DNA of 42,028 nucleotides from NCBI GenBank assembly GCA_048594975.1, contig JBMDXQ010000049.1:1-42028 (forward strand). Direction: 5' to 3'. Below are positions 33,243 to 41,606 of the stretch, piece by piece. A program made the position numbers and the translations under genes. Origin of the DNA: JBMDXB01 sp048594975 (GTDB taxonomy: Bacteria; Acidobacteriota; Vicinamibacteria; Vicinamibacterales; 2-12-FULL-66-21). Each line of letters begins with the position of its first letter. Within the stretch, counting starts at the first letter, position 1. The notes below the pieces were generated by a model. It was not told the origin of the DNA and made no database searches. It was given only the letters and a program-made list of their open reading frames with translations.

Positions 33243-33650
33243 TTACGCGGAGACGTCGAGGGCCGTATACGCGCGCGTCACGTCGTCGGCGCCGTACTGT
33301 TCTTCCAGCCGCAATACGATGAAGTGGCCCCGGGCGACGTCCTGGAAGTGATTCATGAACAGGACGTTGACGAGCGCTCCGCCCGCGGCGCCAACGACCG
33401 GCACTGCCTGCGCCATGATCTTCTGGGTGACCGGGATCCCGAAGCGGGCGGCGACCTTGGTCACGAGGCGAACCAGCGCCGGCGCGGCATCGATGGCGAG
33501 GCCCCGGGCCGCCAGATGCTCGGCCGCCTCGCTCACGGCCTTCGAGAGCGCGGCGCGAACCGCGAAGTATGCCGACTCCGCCGGATCGTCTCGGCCACCG
33601 GCACCTCCCAGCGCGAAAACTTCGACGCATGCCACCTGCACGCGTGGCAG
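33243..33650 (-). pseudogene. EcsC-family gene, 5' truncated
   Basis: About 135 C-terminal residues remain: ACVEVFALGG, PAESAYFAVRAALSKAVSEA, LVRLVTKVAARFGIPVTQK, QAVPVVGAAGGALVNVLFMN and HFQDVARGHFIVLRLEEQYG. Full EcsC proteins have about 270 residues, so the N-terminal half is lost. The frame stays open upstream, but only as antisense or shadow sequence of the next gene. The break point is near the 30-bp palindrome at 33726-33755. Confidence 0.75.
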
Positions 33651-33725
33651 CCTGATGCGATGAGGCAGCACAGGCTGCTTGCCGTGAGGTGATGCGAGTG
33701 TCGTTGGTTGGGGCGCGCTGAAAGA

Positions 33726-33755
33726 GCGAAGGCTCACGATATCGTGAGCCTTCGC
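33726..33755. repeat. Perfect 30-bp palindrome
   Basis: GCGAAGGCTCACGAT is followed directly by its own reverse complement. On the minus strand it is followed by TCTTTC, so it may act as a terminator; it could also be a protein-binding or mobile-element end. The rest of 33651-33958 holds no gene I can support. Confidence 0.8.
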
Positions 33756-33958
33756 CGTCGACTTAGATAGAGATTGCCGGTATACCCGGGCCGCGCGGCC
33801 CATCAAGTCGTTGCGGAACTCGCCGCGCGCACACACTGTCTGAGCACAACGTGTGCCAGGTTGCCCCCCGAAAACACGGCCAGTTTCGGCGCCCGAAAGA
33901 ATCCCCACGCACAGGTTGCACCCATATTTGAACACGCGAGCGCAGATGTGAGCACACC

Positions 33959-34345
33959 TCAGCCGGCCAGCCTGCCGTTGCGCCGCCTGGCGAGCGGCGG
34001 CCACGGCGGCGCGCCCTGTCGCTCGATCCAGAGGTGCCGGATGGCGAGGATGGGGTGCCGCCACAGCATGCGTGGGCCCGCGTAACGCATGACGTCCCTC
34101 ATGGCCGTGCGTTCGACGGGCCGATAGCAGTGGACGGGGCAGTCGCGGCAGGTCGTCTTCTCTTCGCCAAACGGGCACCTGGCCAGACGGTCGTCGGCAT
34201 ACGCGAGCAGGGCGGCGCAGGGCCCGCACAACGGCTCGCCGGCCCGGCCGTGCCTGCCTGCGCAGTGGATCCTGACCATCGCGGCGACGGTTTTGGCATC
34301 GCGCCGGATGTTTCGCGGAAGCGAGGGAGCGGTCACGGCAGCCAC
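33959..34345 (-). CDS. Nitrous-oxide-stimulated-promoter family protein
   Basis: The protein has 128 residues. The family pattern is complete: RRDAKTVAAMVRIHC, LCGPCAALLAYADDRLARCP, then TTCRDCPVHCYRP and MRDVMRYAGPRMLWRHPILA. Seven Cys (C28, C40, C43, C57, C66, C69, C73) probably bind a metal or Fe-S cluster. The name comes from a denitrifier promoter study; the biochemical role is unknown. The GTG start at 34345 has TACGAT exactly 6 nt upstream and no Shine-Dalgarno. The longer frame upstream has no conserved residues. Confidence 0.88.
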   Translation of the reverse strand: MAAVTAPSLPRNIRRDAKTVAAMVRIHCAGRHGRAGEPLCGPCAALLAYADDRLARCPFGEEKTTCRDCPVHCYRPVERTAMRDVMRYAGPRMLWRHPILAIRHLWIERQGAPPWPPLARRRNGRLAG

Positions 34346-34351
34346 TCTCCG

Positions 34352-34357
34352 ATCGTA
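34352..34357 (-). promoter_or_regulatory. -10 box TACGAT of the gene at 34345 (predicted leaderless)
   Basis: TACGAT is 6 nt before the GTG start. The gap from here to 34589 holds no gene I can support. Confidence 0.5.
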
Positions 34358-34589
34358 GACGCGCCCTTGAACGACGCATATGACCGCCGTCACCCCGTGA
34401 ATTGCTCGAACGCCCCGGGAAGCTGCATGGCCGGCACCCGACGTCCCAGACCAGTTGCTCGAGGTAGCATGGCCAAGGAAACCGTCGGCAATCCGGACAC
34501 GAAGAGCATCACGTCGCAGATCGGCGGCGCGCGGCCGGTGCATAGACCGGGCGGCGCGGCCTGGCCCCCGACCGTCACGCGCCTGGCAC

Positions 34590-36434
34590 TCAGTGGAGCG
34601 TCAACTGGCGCGTGTCGACACCGCCGCGCGTCGAGCCGACGCTCACCGTGACGCTTCCCTCGCCCTTCACCCGCCAGGCCACCCGCTTCGTCTCGGCCGG
34701 CTTCAGCCACCCGATTTCCACGGCCGCGCGCGGGCGCGCCTCGCCGCCGGGCACGGGCACCAGCACTTGGCCCTTGCCGAGCACAATCGTGCAGGTGTCG
34801 GGACGTACGATCTTGACGCGCTGCGCGATTTCCAGCGCGGTGGGCATGGTCCCCTCGTTAGTCACGCTCAGCTCGACGTCGAACACGGCCGGCGGCGACG
34901 ACGGCTTTGCCGCCGCGGAGACAATCCGGACTTGCGGGAGCTGCTGCGCGAGATAGAGGTTGAACATCGCCTCGTTCTGGGCCCACGGCTCGAGCAGATC
35001 GGGCGGCGGATTCTGGTTGTAGAACTTCGGGTTGAAACCGCCGATTTCCACCTTCCCGAGCGCCGGGTGGTCGAACGCGGTCCAGTCCAGGAAATCTCCC
35101 TTGCCGGCGCGGTTCTCGTCGTTCCAGCGCAGCATTTCCCACTCGTCGTGGCGGCCGTCCTTGTCGTAGTCGGTGAAGCGCCCGCCGTTCCAGATCTCGT
35201 TGCCGTACCATACGGCGCCGTACCACAGGTAGCCGAAGTCCGGACCGTGGCCGAAGAGCGGCGTGGGTCGCGCCGGTTCTCCCGTCACCGGATTTACGCC
35301 GCCGCGGGTCGCGTAGACGAAGTAGGTGTCGCCGGCCCAGGGATAGCCGGTGATCTCCTGGCCCTTGCGATCGAACGTTTTGATCAGCTCGAGGTCCTGC
35401 GGGAACATCGATTCCTCGCTCCTGCTCGTGGACGGCCCGCGGAGGATCATCGGAACCGCGGTATCGAGCGACTGGACGATCGCGACATTCGGGTGCGAGA
35501 GGAGGAAGAGGAACACGGCGCGCGTCTCCGGCTCCGAGAGGGGGTACTCACCCGCGCCTCCCTGCACGTAGCCGCGCCCGGTCTCCTCGCGCATCGGGCG
35601 CCAGTTCTCCGGATAATTGCGGTGCAGGTCGAGGCCGCCGATCCCGTCCTCGTTGTACCGGCCGTCGCCGTCGCTGTCGATGCCCTCCGGATAGATCTCG
35701 TAATCGCCCTGGCCCGGCGGAACGCGGCGCATCGCACGCCCCCGCGGGTCCTTCGGGTCCTTGACCGCGGCACCTTTGCCCTTGCCGACGAAACGCCGCA
35801 TCTGTCGCACGAAGCCGTCGCCGTCGAGGTCTTCGGCCGCGTCCTCGTCGAGCAGCCCGTCGCCGTCGCTGTCGTGTGGCCGGACGGAGCTGCGGAGCGT
35901 CTGCGCCGTCAGGTGGTAGAGCGTCGCGCCGTCCGGGTTGTTCATCGGCTTGGCGTAGATGCTCTTCGTGTCCACGAGGCGGGTGATTGCCGGATCGCTG
36001 CCGTACCGCGTCAGCAGGTGGTTGATGAAGTAGAGCGTGGCTTCGGTGCCGCTGATCTCGCCCGCGTGACGGCCGCCCTCGATGAAGAACGCCGGCCGAT
36101 CCGTGTGCTTCAGGCCCTTCCTGGTCGCGATGGTGACCTGCCAGATCTCACGCCCCTCGAACGACTGGCCGACGGAGTACAGCTCGACGAGCGCGGGGTA
36201 CTTGGCGGCCCAGCCGCGGAGCAGGGCGACCGTTTCGTCATAGGTGTGATAGTGGGCGAAGTCGACCTGGCCGCCCGCGTTCGGCTTCACCTGCGGATAG
36301 TCGACCCGCGGAAAGGCGGAGACACCGTCCCTGACGCCGGTGACGCGGTGCATCGGGCGCGGCTTCTCCTGCGCGAGGCCCTGCACGACGGCGAACACGG
36401 CTGCCGCCAGCGCCAGTGCGAATCGTCGGTTCAT
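34590..36434 (-). CDS. Secreted M14-family zinc carboxypeptidase with Asp-rich calcium-type loops
   Basis: The protein has 614 residues with a signal peptide ending VVQGLAQ. Zinc ligands H123 and E126 lie in GGRHAGE, and the catalytic Glu is probably E463 in GKVEIGGF. The specificity segment reads LDLHRNYP (268-275), with His where Asn is usual. The third zinc-ligand position (usually His in a Ser/His-Thr context) appears as D324 in QSLDTAVPMI. Asp-rich loops of EF-hand type are inserted at 188-208, 253-263 and 422-431 (DSDGDGLLDED, DSDGDGRYNED, DYDKDGRHDE). The C-terminal domain (about 490-614) is a beta-sandwich. TATAAT lies about 20 nt upstream and AGGAGC about 5 nt before the ATG. Confidence 0.9.
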   Translation of the reverse strand: MNRRFALALAAAVFAVVQGLAQEKPRPMHRVTGVRDGVSAFPRVDYPQVKPNAGGQVDFAHYHTYDETVALLRGWAAKYPALVELYSVGQSFEGREIWQVTIATRKGLKHTDRPAFFIEGGRHAGEISGTEATLYFINHLLTRYGSDPAITRLVDTKSIYAKPMNNPDGATLYHLTAQTLRSSVRPHDSDGDGLLDEDAAEDLDGDGFVRQMRRFVGKGKGAAVKDPKDPRGRAMRRVPPGQGDYEIYPEGIDSDGDGRYNEDGIGGLDLHRNYPENWRPMREETGRGYVQGGAGEYPLSEPETRAVFLFLLSHPNVAIVQSLDTAVPMILRGPSTSRSEESMFPQDLELIKTFDRKGQEITGYPWAGDTYFVYATRGGVNPVTGEPARPTPLFGHGPDFGYLWYGAVWYGNEIWNGGRFTDYDKDGRHDEWEMLRWNDENRAGKGDFLDWTAFDHPALGKVEIGGFNPKFYNQNPPPDLLEPWAQNEAMFNLYLAQQLPQVRIVSAAAKPSSPPAVFDVELSVTNEGTMPTALEIAQRVKIVRPDTCTIVLGKGQVLVPVPGGEARPRAAVEIGWLKPAETKRVAWRVKGEGSVTVSVGSTRGGVDTRQLTLH

Positions 36435-36454
36435 CTTAGCTCCTGGTTGCAGGA

Positions 36455-36460
36455 ATTATA
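36455..36460 (-). promoter_or_regulatory. -10 box TATAAT of the M14 carboxypeptidase gene
   Basis: This is a consensus TATAAT. The short leader contains AGGAGC before the ATG at 36434, so this gene is led and not leaderless. Confidence 0.6.
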
Positions 36461-36503
36461 GAGCTACCCTCGCCCGGAGTGCGAGGCACGACGGCGGGAG
36501 CGC

Positions 36504-36509
36504 TACGAT
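36504..36509 (+). promoter_or_regulatory. -10 box TACGAT of the PIG-L gene (predicted leaderless)
   Basis: TACGAT is 6 nt before the ATG at 36516. Confidence 0.5.
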
Positions 36510-36515
36510 CGAACC

Positions 36516-37259
36516 ATGACCGGCCACGCGCTCCTCTTCATCTTCGCCCACCCGGACGATGAGAGCTTTTCGGGAGCGGGGACGGCCATGAAGTACTCAG
36601 CCGCGGGCGCGCGGACCGTCCTGGCGACGGCGACGTTGGGCGAGCGAGGCAAGGCCGGCGATCCGCCGGTCTGCGCCCCCGGAGAGCTCGCCGCGTGTCG
36701 CGAACGCGAGCTGCGCGAGGCCGCGGAAGTGATCGGCTTCGACGAGCTGCACCTGCTCGGCTTCCGCGACCGTGAGCTCGCCGGGGCACCGCCGCAGCAC
36801 GTCAGGCAGCCACTCGTGGCGCTGATCCGGCGCGTGAGGCCGTCGGTGGTGATGACGTTCGACCCGCACGGCTACAACCTGCATCCCGATCACGTGGCGA
36901 TCAGCCGTTTCACCTCGGAAGCAGTCGCGGCTGCCGCCGATCCCCGCTGGCTCCCTGCCGCGGGCGAACCGCACGTCGTCGCCCGGCTCCTCTGGACGCC
37001 GCCGCTGGCGCCGTGGGCGGCGGCGGAACGGCCCCGCCTCGACAAGGAAGCCGGCGCTGATTTCGTGATCGACGTCGCCTCGTGGCGCCACCGCCGGCTT
37101 GCAGCCCTGCGAGCCCATCGCAGCCAGCACCTCTCGGTGGAGAAGTACTTCCTGTCACGGGCGGATCTCGATCGGATCCTTTCAACCGAAATCTGGCGCC
37201 AGGGATACGGCCCGGCGCTCTCGCGCCGGCCCTCGCCCGACATCCTCGAGGGGCTGTGA
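36516..37259 (+). CDS. PIG-L/LmbE-family zinc deacetylase
   Basis: This 247-residue cytoplasmic enzyme removes acetyl groups from N-acetylglucosamine-type substrates. Zinc motif AHPDDE is at 11-16 and the second His motif HPDH at 123-126, in GYNLHPDHVAIS. A C-terminal AHRSQH segment is also typical. Related enzymes act in mycothiol, bacillithiol or antibiotic synthesis; no such genes are nearby, so the substrate is open. The start is supported by the domain beginning at residue 4 and by TACGAT 6 nt upstream. Confidence 0.93.
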   Translation: MTGHALLFIFAHPDDESFSGAGTAMKYSAAGARTVLATATLGERGKAGDPPVCAPGELAACRERELREAAEVIGFDELHLLGFRDRELAGAPPQHVRQPLVALIRRVRPSVVMTFDPHGYNLHPDHVAISRFTSEAVAAAADPRWLPAAGEPHVVARLLWTPPLAPWAAAERPRLDKEAGADFVIDVASWRHRRLAALRAHRSQHLSVEKYFLSRADLDRILSTEIWRQGYGPALSRRPSPDILEGL

Positions 37260-37335
37260 GCCCGACCTCGATCCTGCGACTGGGAACGTCAGCGAACCCC
37301 GCAGCCCGGAATCACCTGAGGCTGCCGTTTGGGAC

Positions 37336-37341
37336 TATGCT
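37336..37341 (+). promoter_or_regulatory. -10 box TATGCT of the S46 peptidase gene (predicted leaderless)
   Basis: TATGCT is 6 nt before the ATG at 37348. Confidence 0.5.
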
Positions 37342-37347
37342 GCTGCG

Positions 37348-39459
37348 ATGAGCGGAAGACTCACGCATTTGCGTTTGCTCGGAGCCGTGGTGTTTGCCGC
37401 GGCCGTGACGGCGATTCGACTGTACGGCGCGCCGGACGAAGGCATGTGGACGTTCAACAGCGTGCCGAGGGAAGACATCTCGAAGAAATACGGCGTGCAG
37501 CTCAGCGACCAGTGGCGGGACGGATTCCAGAAGGCGGTGGTACGACTCGAGAGCGGCTGCACGGCGTCGTTCGTATCCGGCGACGGCCTCCTGCTCACGA
37601 ACCACCACTGTGCGCAGACCTGCCTGGCCGAGAATTCGACGGCACAGCGCGATCTCGTCGCGGGAGGGTTCCTGGCCCCAACCAGAGCGGGGGAACTGCG
37701 GTGCCAGGGTGAGCAGGCATCCGTCCTGGTGGACGTGCAGGACGTCACCGGCGAGGTGACAAAGGCGGTCTCGGGCGTGGCGCCGGCCGAAGCCGCGCGC
37801 GCCCGTAACCAGTCGCTCACCGGCCTCGAGGAACGGTGCGAGGCCGAGTCGGCAACGGGGGGCGAACCGCGCAAGTGCGAAGCGGTCACGCTGTACCAAG
37901 GGGGCCAGTACTGCCTCTACAAGTACAAGCGATACGACGACGTGCGCCTGGTGTTCGCGCCCGAGTCCGCGGTGGCGGCATTCGGCGGCGATCCCGACAA
38001 CTTCCAGTTCCCGCGCTGGTGCCTCGACATGGCGTTGCTGCGCGCCTACGAGCACGGCAAGCCGGCATCGCCGCCCGGGCGGCTTGCCGTCAACTGGTCA
38101 GGTGCGAAGGAAGGGGAGCCCGTGTTCGTGGCCGGGCACCCGGGCACGACCCAGCGACTCCTCACTCCGGCGCAGCTGCGCACGCAGCGTGACTACTTCC
38201 TGCCGTTCTGGCTGTTGCGCTTCTCCGAGCTCCGCGGCCGGCTGGCGCAGTTCTCGAAGTCCTCGGCCGAGGCGGCGCGCACCGCCAAGGACTATCTCGA
38301 CACGATTGAGAACAGCCATAAGGTCCGGCGGATGCAGCTGGCGACATTGCTGCGCGACCCGGTCATCGAGCAGCGCGCCGAAGAGGTCCGCAAACTCCGC
38401 GAAGCGGTCGATGCAAGGCCGGAACTGAAAGCGGTCGCCGGCAGCGCGTGGGACGATATCGCCCGCGCGGAAGCGAAGAATCGCGAGATCCTCGTTCCGT
38501 ATACATGGCTCGAGGGCGGGGCTGGCTTCAACAGCGACCTGTTCGGGTACGCCCGCTCCATCGTGCGGGCCGCCGAGGAACGAACGAAGCCGAACGCCGA
38601 GCGCCTCCGCGAGTACACGGACGCGCAGCTCGGGATGCTGAAGCAGTCGCTGGCCGCCGAGGTGCCAGTCTACCTGGCGGTGGAGCGCGTGCGGCTGTCG
38701 TTCTCTCTCGAACGCATGCGCGAGTACCTCGGGCCGGATCACGAGATCGTGCGGCGCGTGCTCGGCAAGGCGTCGCCCGACGCGCGCGCGGCCGAGCTCG
38801 TCGGCGGATCGACCCTCGGCAGCCCCAGGGCGCGCACGGCGCTGTTCGCAGGCGGGCTCGCGGCGCTGAAGGCCAGCAAGGACCCGATGATCGCACTCGC
38901 CCGCGAGGTCGATGCGGAGGCCCGCGCGCTCCGCAAGATCTATGAGGCCGAGGTCGAGGGACCGGTGCAGCGTGCGCAACAGGCGATCGCCGACGCGCGC
39001 TTCCGCGTCTACGGCACGACGATCTACCCGGACGCGACGTTCACGCTGCGGCTGTCGTACGGAGCCGTGCGGGGGTGGACCGAGGACGGCCGCCGCATCG
39101 ACCCGTTCACGCGCCTCGAGCACATGTACGCACGGGCGACCGGTGCCCCGCCGTTCGCCATTCCGAAGAAGTGGCTCGACGCCCGGCCGCAGCTCGACCC
39201 GAACACACCTGTCAACTTCGTCACCACCCACGACATCGTCGGCGGCAGCTCGGGCAGCGCGATGGTGAACGCGGCCGGCGAGATCGTGGGCCTGATCTTC
39301 GACGGCAACATCCACTCGATCTCGGGCAGCTACTGGTACGACGCGGAGAAGAACCGCGCGGTGGCGGTGCACCCCGCTTACATGCGAACCGCCCTCGAAC
39401 AGGTGTATCGGGCAAAGGAGCTCGTCCAGGAGCTCGGATCGGGCAGCCGGATTCCCTGA
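37348..39459 (+). CDS. S46-family dipeptidyl-peptidase, DPP7-like
   Basis: This 703-residue secreted exopeptidase removes dipeptides from peptide N-termini. It has a signal segment (LLGAVVFAAAVTAI) and the mature start DEGMWTFNSVP. The chymotrypsin-fold triad is His in LTNHHC (H86/H87), Asp in the FGGDPDNFQFPRWCLDMALLRAY region, and Ser635 in GGSSGSAM (usually GGNSGSP). Gly653 in FDGN corresponds to the position that is Gly in DPP7 (hydrophobic P1) and Arg in DPP11 (acidic P1), so DPP7-like specificity is inferred. The alpha-helical cap lies in the middle (about 300-520). The start was chosen at 37348 because TATGCT is 6 nt upstream and a signal segment follows. Confidence 0.93.
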   Translation: MSGRLTHLRLLGAVVFAAAVTAIRLYGAPDEGMWTFNSVPREDISKKYGVQLSDQWRDGFQKAVVRLESGCTASFVSGDGLLLTNHHCAQTCLAENSTAQRDLVAGGFLAPTRAGELRCQGEQASVLVDVQDVTGEVTKAVSGVAPAEAARARNQSLTGLEERCEAESATGGEPRKCEAVTLYQGGQYCLYKYKRYDDVRLVFAPESAVAAFGGDPDNFQFPRWCLDMALLRAYEHGKPASPPGRLAVNWSGAKEGEPVFVAGHPGTTQRLLTPAQLRTQRDYFLPFWLLRFSELRGRLAQFSKSSAEAARTAKDYLDTIENSHKVRRMQLATLLRDPVIEQRAEEVRKLREAVDARPELKAVAGSAWDDIARAEAKNREILVPYTWLEGGAGFNSDLFGYARSIVRAAEERTKPNAERLREYTDAQLGMLKQSLAAEVPVYLAVERVRLSFSLERMREYLGPDHEIVRRVLGKASPDARAAELVGGSTLGSPRARTALFAGGLAALKASKDPMIALAREVDAEARALRKIYEAEVEGPVQRAQQAIADARFRVYGTTIYPDATFTLRLSYGAVRGWTEDGRRIDPFTRLEHMYARATGAPPFAIPKKWLDARPQLDPNTPVNFVTTHDIVGGSSGSAMVNAAGEIVGLIFDGNIHSISGSYWYDAEKNRAVAVHPAYMRTALEQVYRAKELVQELGSGSRIP

Positions 39460-39495
39460 CCGCCGTGGCGGACGAGAGGCCAGGCGGCAGGACGT

Positions 39496-39792
39496 CTAGA
39501 GCTGCCGCTCGACGCTCCGCACCTTGTCCTCGAGGCTCTGCTCCCGATCGATCCGCGTCCCGAGCTTGAGTGACGTGCTGACGCGGGGCACGCCCATCGC
39601 GTGCAGCGTGTCGTGGCACCTGCGCACCGCCGCCATCACGGCATCCCAGTCGCCGGACACGTTGGTCCCGAACGCGTGCAGGCGCGGCTCGAGCCCGGCA
39701 TCGCGCAACACGCGCTCGCAGGCGGCAATGTACTTGCCGAGCGACACGCCAACGCCCAGCGGGACGATCTGGATGTCTGCGAGAAGATCCAT
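39496..39792 (-). CDS. MTH1187-type thiamine-binding protein
   Basis: This 98-residue ferredoxin-like alpha/beta protein has MDLLADIQIVPLGVGVSLGK, CERVLRDAGLEPRLHAFGTN and HDTLHAMGVPRVSTSLKLGT, then RIDREQSLEDKVRSV. Family members (MTH1187/YkoF type) form tetramers and bind thiamine or HMP. The start at 39792 begins at the first strand, with TATGAT 6 nt upstream; the upstream extension to 39888 is not conserved. It converges with the S46 gene. Confidence 0.88.
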   Translation of the reverse strand: MDLLADIQIVPLGVGVSLGKYIAACERVLRDAGLEPRLHAFGTNVSGDWDAVMAAVRRCHDTLHAMGVPRVSTSLKLGTRIDREQSLEDKVRSVERQL

Positions 39793-39798
39793 CGGGCC

Positions 39799-39804
39799 AT
39801 CATA
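39799..39804 (-). promoter_or_regulatory. -10 box TATGAT of the thiamine-binding gene (predicted leaderless)
   Basis: TATGAT is 6 nt before the ATG at 39792. Confidence 0.55.
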
Positions 39805-39984
39805 GCCACGGTCCCCCCGGGACGGCCTCCCGCCAGCACGGGGGGCGACGCCACGGACCGCCACCGGAAATCCGTCGGGGTGCCGCAATCATGCGGCTCC
39901 GAGCGGCGGCCTCCCGGCAGAACCCTCGATTTTTCTTGAATTTGCGGCGGCCCTTGTTTCGCATTTTCCCAGCCGGGGGAGGTG

Positions 39985-40046
39985 TCCGGAAGGATCGCGA
40001 TGCTCGCGAATCCGGATGGGACGGATCCTGGAGCGCGTGCCGTCCC
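39985..40046 (+). promoter_or_regulatory. Two adjacent hairpins in the leader of the GTPase gene
   Basis: The first hairpin pairs TCCGGA (39985-39990 with 40011-40016) and, inside it, TCGCGA (39995-40000 with 40004-40009). One base later, the second pairs GGGACGG (40018-40024) with CCGTCCC (40040-40046). GAGGTGA and the ATG at 40064 follow directly. An AT-rich stretch at about 39925-39970 probably contains the promoter. Confidence 0.55.
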
Positions 40047-40063
40047 AGACCACGAGGTGAGCG

Positions 40064-41407
40064 ATGAACCGGATACGGACGATCATCATGGGCGCTGCCG
40101 GGCGCGACTTTCACAACTTCAACGTGGTCTATCGCGACGATCCGGCCTACGACGTCGTCGCCTTCACCGCCACGCAGATCCCGAACATCGACGGGCGGCG
40201 CTACCCTGCGTCGCTGTCCGGGCCGCTCTATCCAGGCGGGATTCCGATCTTCCCGGAGAGCGACCTTGCCGCGTTGATCCGCTCCCACGAGGTCGGCGAG
40301 GTGGTGTTTGCCTACAGCGACGTGTCCTACACGCACGTCATGGACCGCTGCTCGATCGTCAACGCCGCAGGCGCCTCCTTCCGGCTGCTTGGCGCCCGCG
40401 CGACCATGCTCAAGAGCGCGAAGCCGGTGATCGCGGTGTGCGCCGTCCGCACCGGCGCGGGGAAGAGCCAGACGACCCGGCGCATCGCCAACCTGCTGCG
40501 CGCGCGCGGACTCAAGGTGGCCGCCGTGCGGCACCCGATGCCCTACGGCGACCTGGCCCGGCAGCGCGTGCAGCGCTTCGCCACGCTCGCCGACCTCGCC
40601 CGCCATCGCTGCACGGTGGAGGAGATCGAGGAGTACGAGCCGCACATCGCCAACGGCACGGTCGTCTACGCGGGGGTGGACTACGGCGCGATTCTGGCGG
40701 AGGCGCAGGCCGAGGCGGACGTCATCCTCTGGGACGGGGGCAACAACGACACGGCGTTCTACCTGCCTGACCTGCTCATCGTCGTCACCGACCCGCTGCG
40801 GGTCGGTGACGAGCTGACCTATTACCCGGGGGAGACCAACCTGCGGATGGCCGACGTCGTGCTGATCAACAAGGTAGACGCCGCCGACCTGCATGCCGTC
40901 AACGCGCTGCGCAGCAACGTCCGGCGGGTCAACGCCACCGCGACGGTGATCGAGGCGGCGTCGCCGATCAGCGTGGACCATTCGGAGGTCATCCGCGGCC
41001 GCCGGGTGCTGGTCATCGAGGACGGGCCGACGCTGACCCACGGCGAGATGAAGTACGGGGCGGGGACGGTGGCGGCAATGAAGTTCGGCGCAGGCGAGCT
41101 GGTCGATCCCCGGCCGTATGCGGTGGGAAGCATCGGCGACGCGTTCCGGAGCTACCCTGGCATCGGCGCGCTGCTCCCGGCGATGGGGTACGGCGACGAG
41201 CAGGTGCGGGAGCTGGCGGAGACGATCGCGCAGGTGCCGTGCGACCTGGTCGTCATCGGCACGCCGATCGACCTCAACCGGTTGATGAAGATTCCGCAGC
41301 CCACAGTGCGCGTGCGCTACGAGCTGCAGGAGATCGGGAAGCCGGACCTGGCCGAGGTGCTCGAGCGCGCGTCGATCGTGGAGCGCCGAGTGGCGAGCGA
41401 CGATTAA
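40064..41407 (+). CDS. Cyclic 2,3-diphosphoglycerate synthase-like P-loop GTPase/ATPase
   Basis: The protein has 447 residues. The N-terminal Rossmann-like part (IRTIIMGAAGRDFHNFNVVY, ATQIPNIDGRRYP) is followed by a P-loop RTGAGKSQ (129-136), then ILWDGGNNDTAFYLPDLLIV and VLINKVDAADLHAVNAL, a NKxD-type nucleotide site. The whole length matches the archaeal cpgS family, which makes cyclic 2,3-diphosphoglycerate. Bacterial members are usually unexamined, and cyclic DPG in this organism is not implied. GAGGTGA lies 6 nt before the ATG. It converges on the rRNA operon. Confidence 0.9.
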   Translation: MNRIRTIIMGAAGRDFHNFNVVYRDDPAYDVVAFTATQIPNIDGRRYPASLSGPLYPGGIPIFPESDLAALIRSHEVGEVVFAYSDVSYTHVMDRCSIVNAAGASFRLLGARATMLKSAKPVIAVCAVRTGAGKSQTTRRIANLLRARGLKVAAVRHPMPYGDLARQRVQRFATLADLARHRCTVEEIEEYEPHIANGTVVYAGVDYGAILAEAQAEADVILWDGGNNDTAFYLPDLLIVVTDPLRVGDELTYYPGETNLRMADVVLINKVDAADLHAVNALRSNVRRVNATATVIEAASPISVDHSEVIRGRRVLVIEDGPTLTHGEMKYGAGTVAAMKFGAGELVDPRPYAVGSIGDAFRSYPGIGALLPAMGYGDEQVRELAETIAQVPCDLVVIGTPIDLNRLMKIPQPTVRVRYELQEIGKPDLAEVLERASIVERRVASDD

Positions 41408-41444
41408 CGGATCAACGATCGACGAGTTCCTGGATCCGCAAACA

Positions 41445-41480
41445 AGAAAAAAGCCCGCTGCTCGTTCGAGCAGCGGGCTT
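41445..41480 (-). terminator. Intrinsic terminator of the rRNA operon
   Basis: A 13-bp perfect stem lies at 41451-41480, with CGAACG at its tip on the minus strand, followed on that strand by TTTTTTCTTG. It lies just after the 5S gene. Confidence 0.9.
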
Positions 41481-41488
41481 GGGATTAA

Positions 41489-41606
<118 letters not shown>

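Noticed and set aside
33651..33958. tRNA or attachment site near the 30-bp palindrome
   Set aside because: No cloverleaf, T-loop or integrase gene could be found; only the palindrome stands out.
34440..34560. Short plus-strand frame starting MAKETVGNPDTKSITSQIG
   Set aside because: No recognisable domain, and it runs antisense into the M14 gene; too weak to call a gene.
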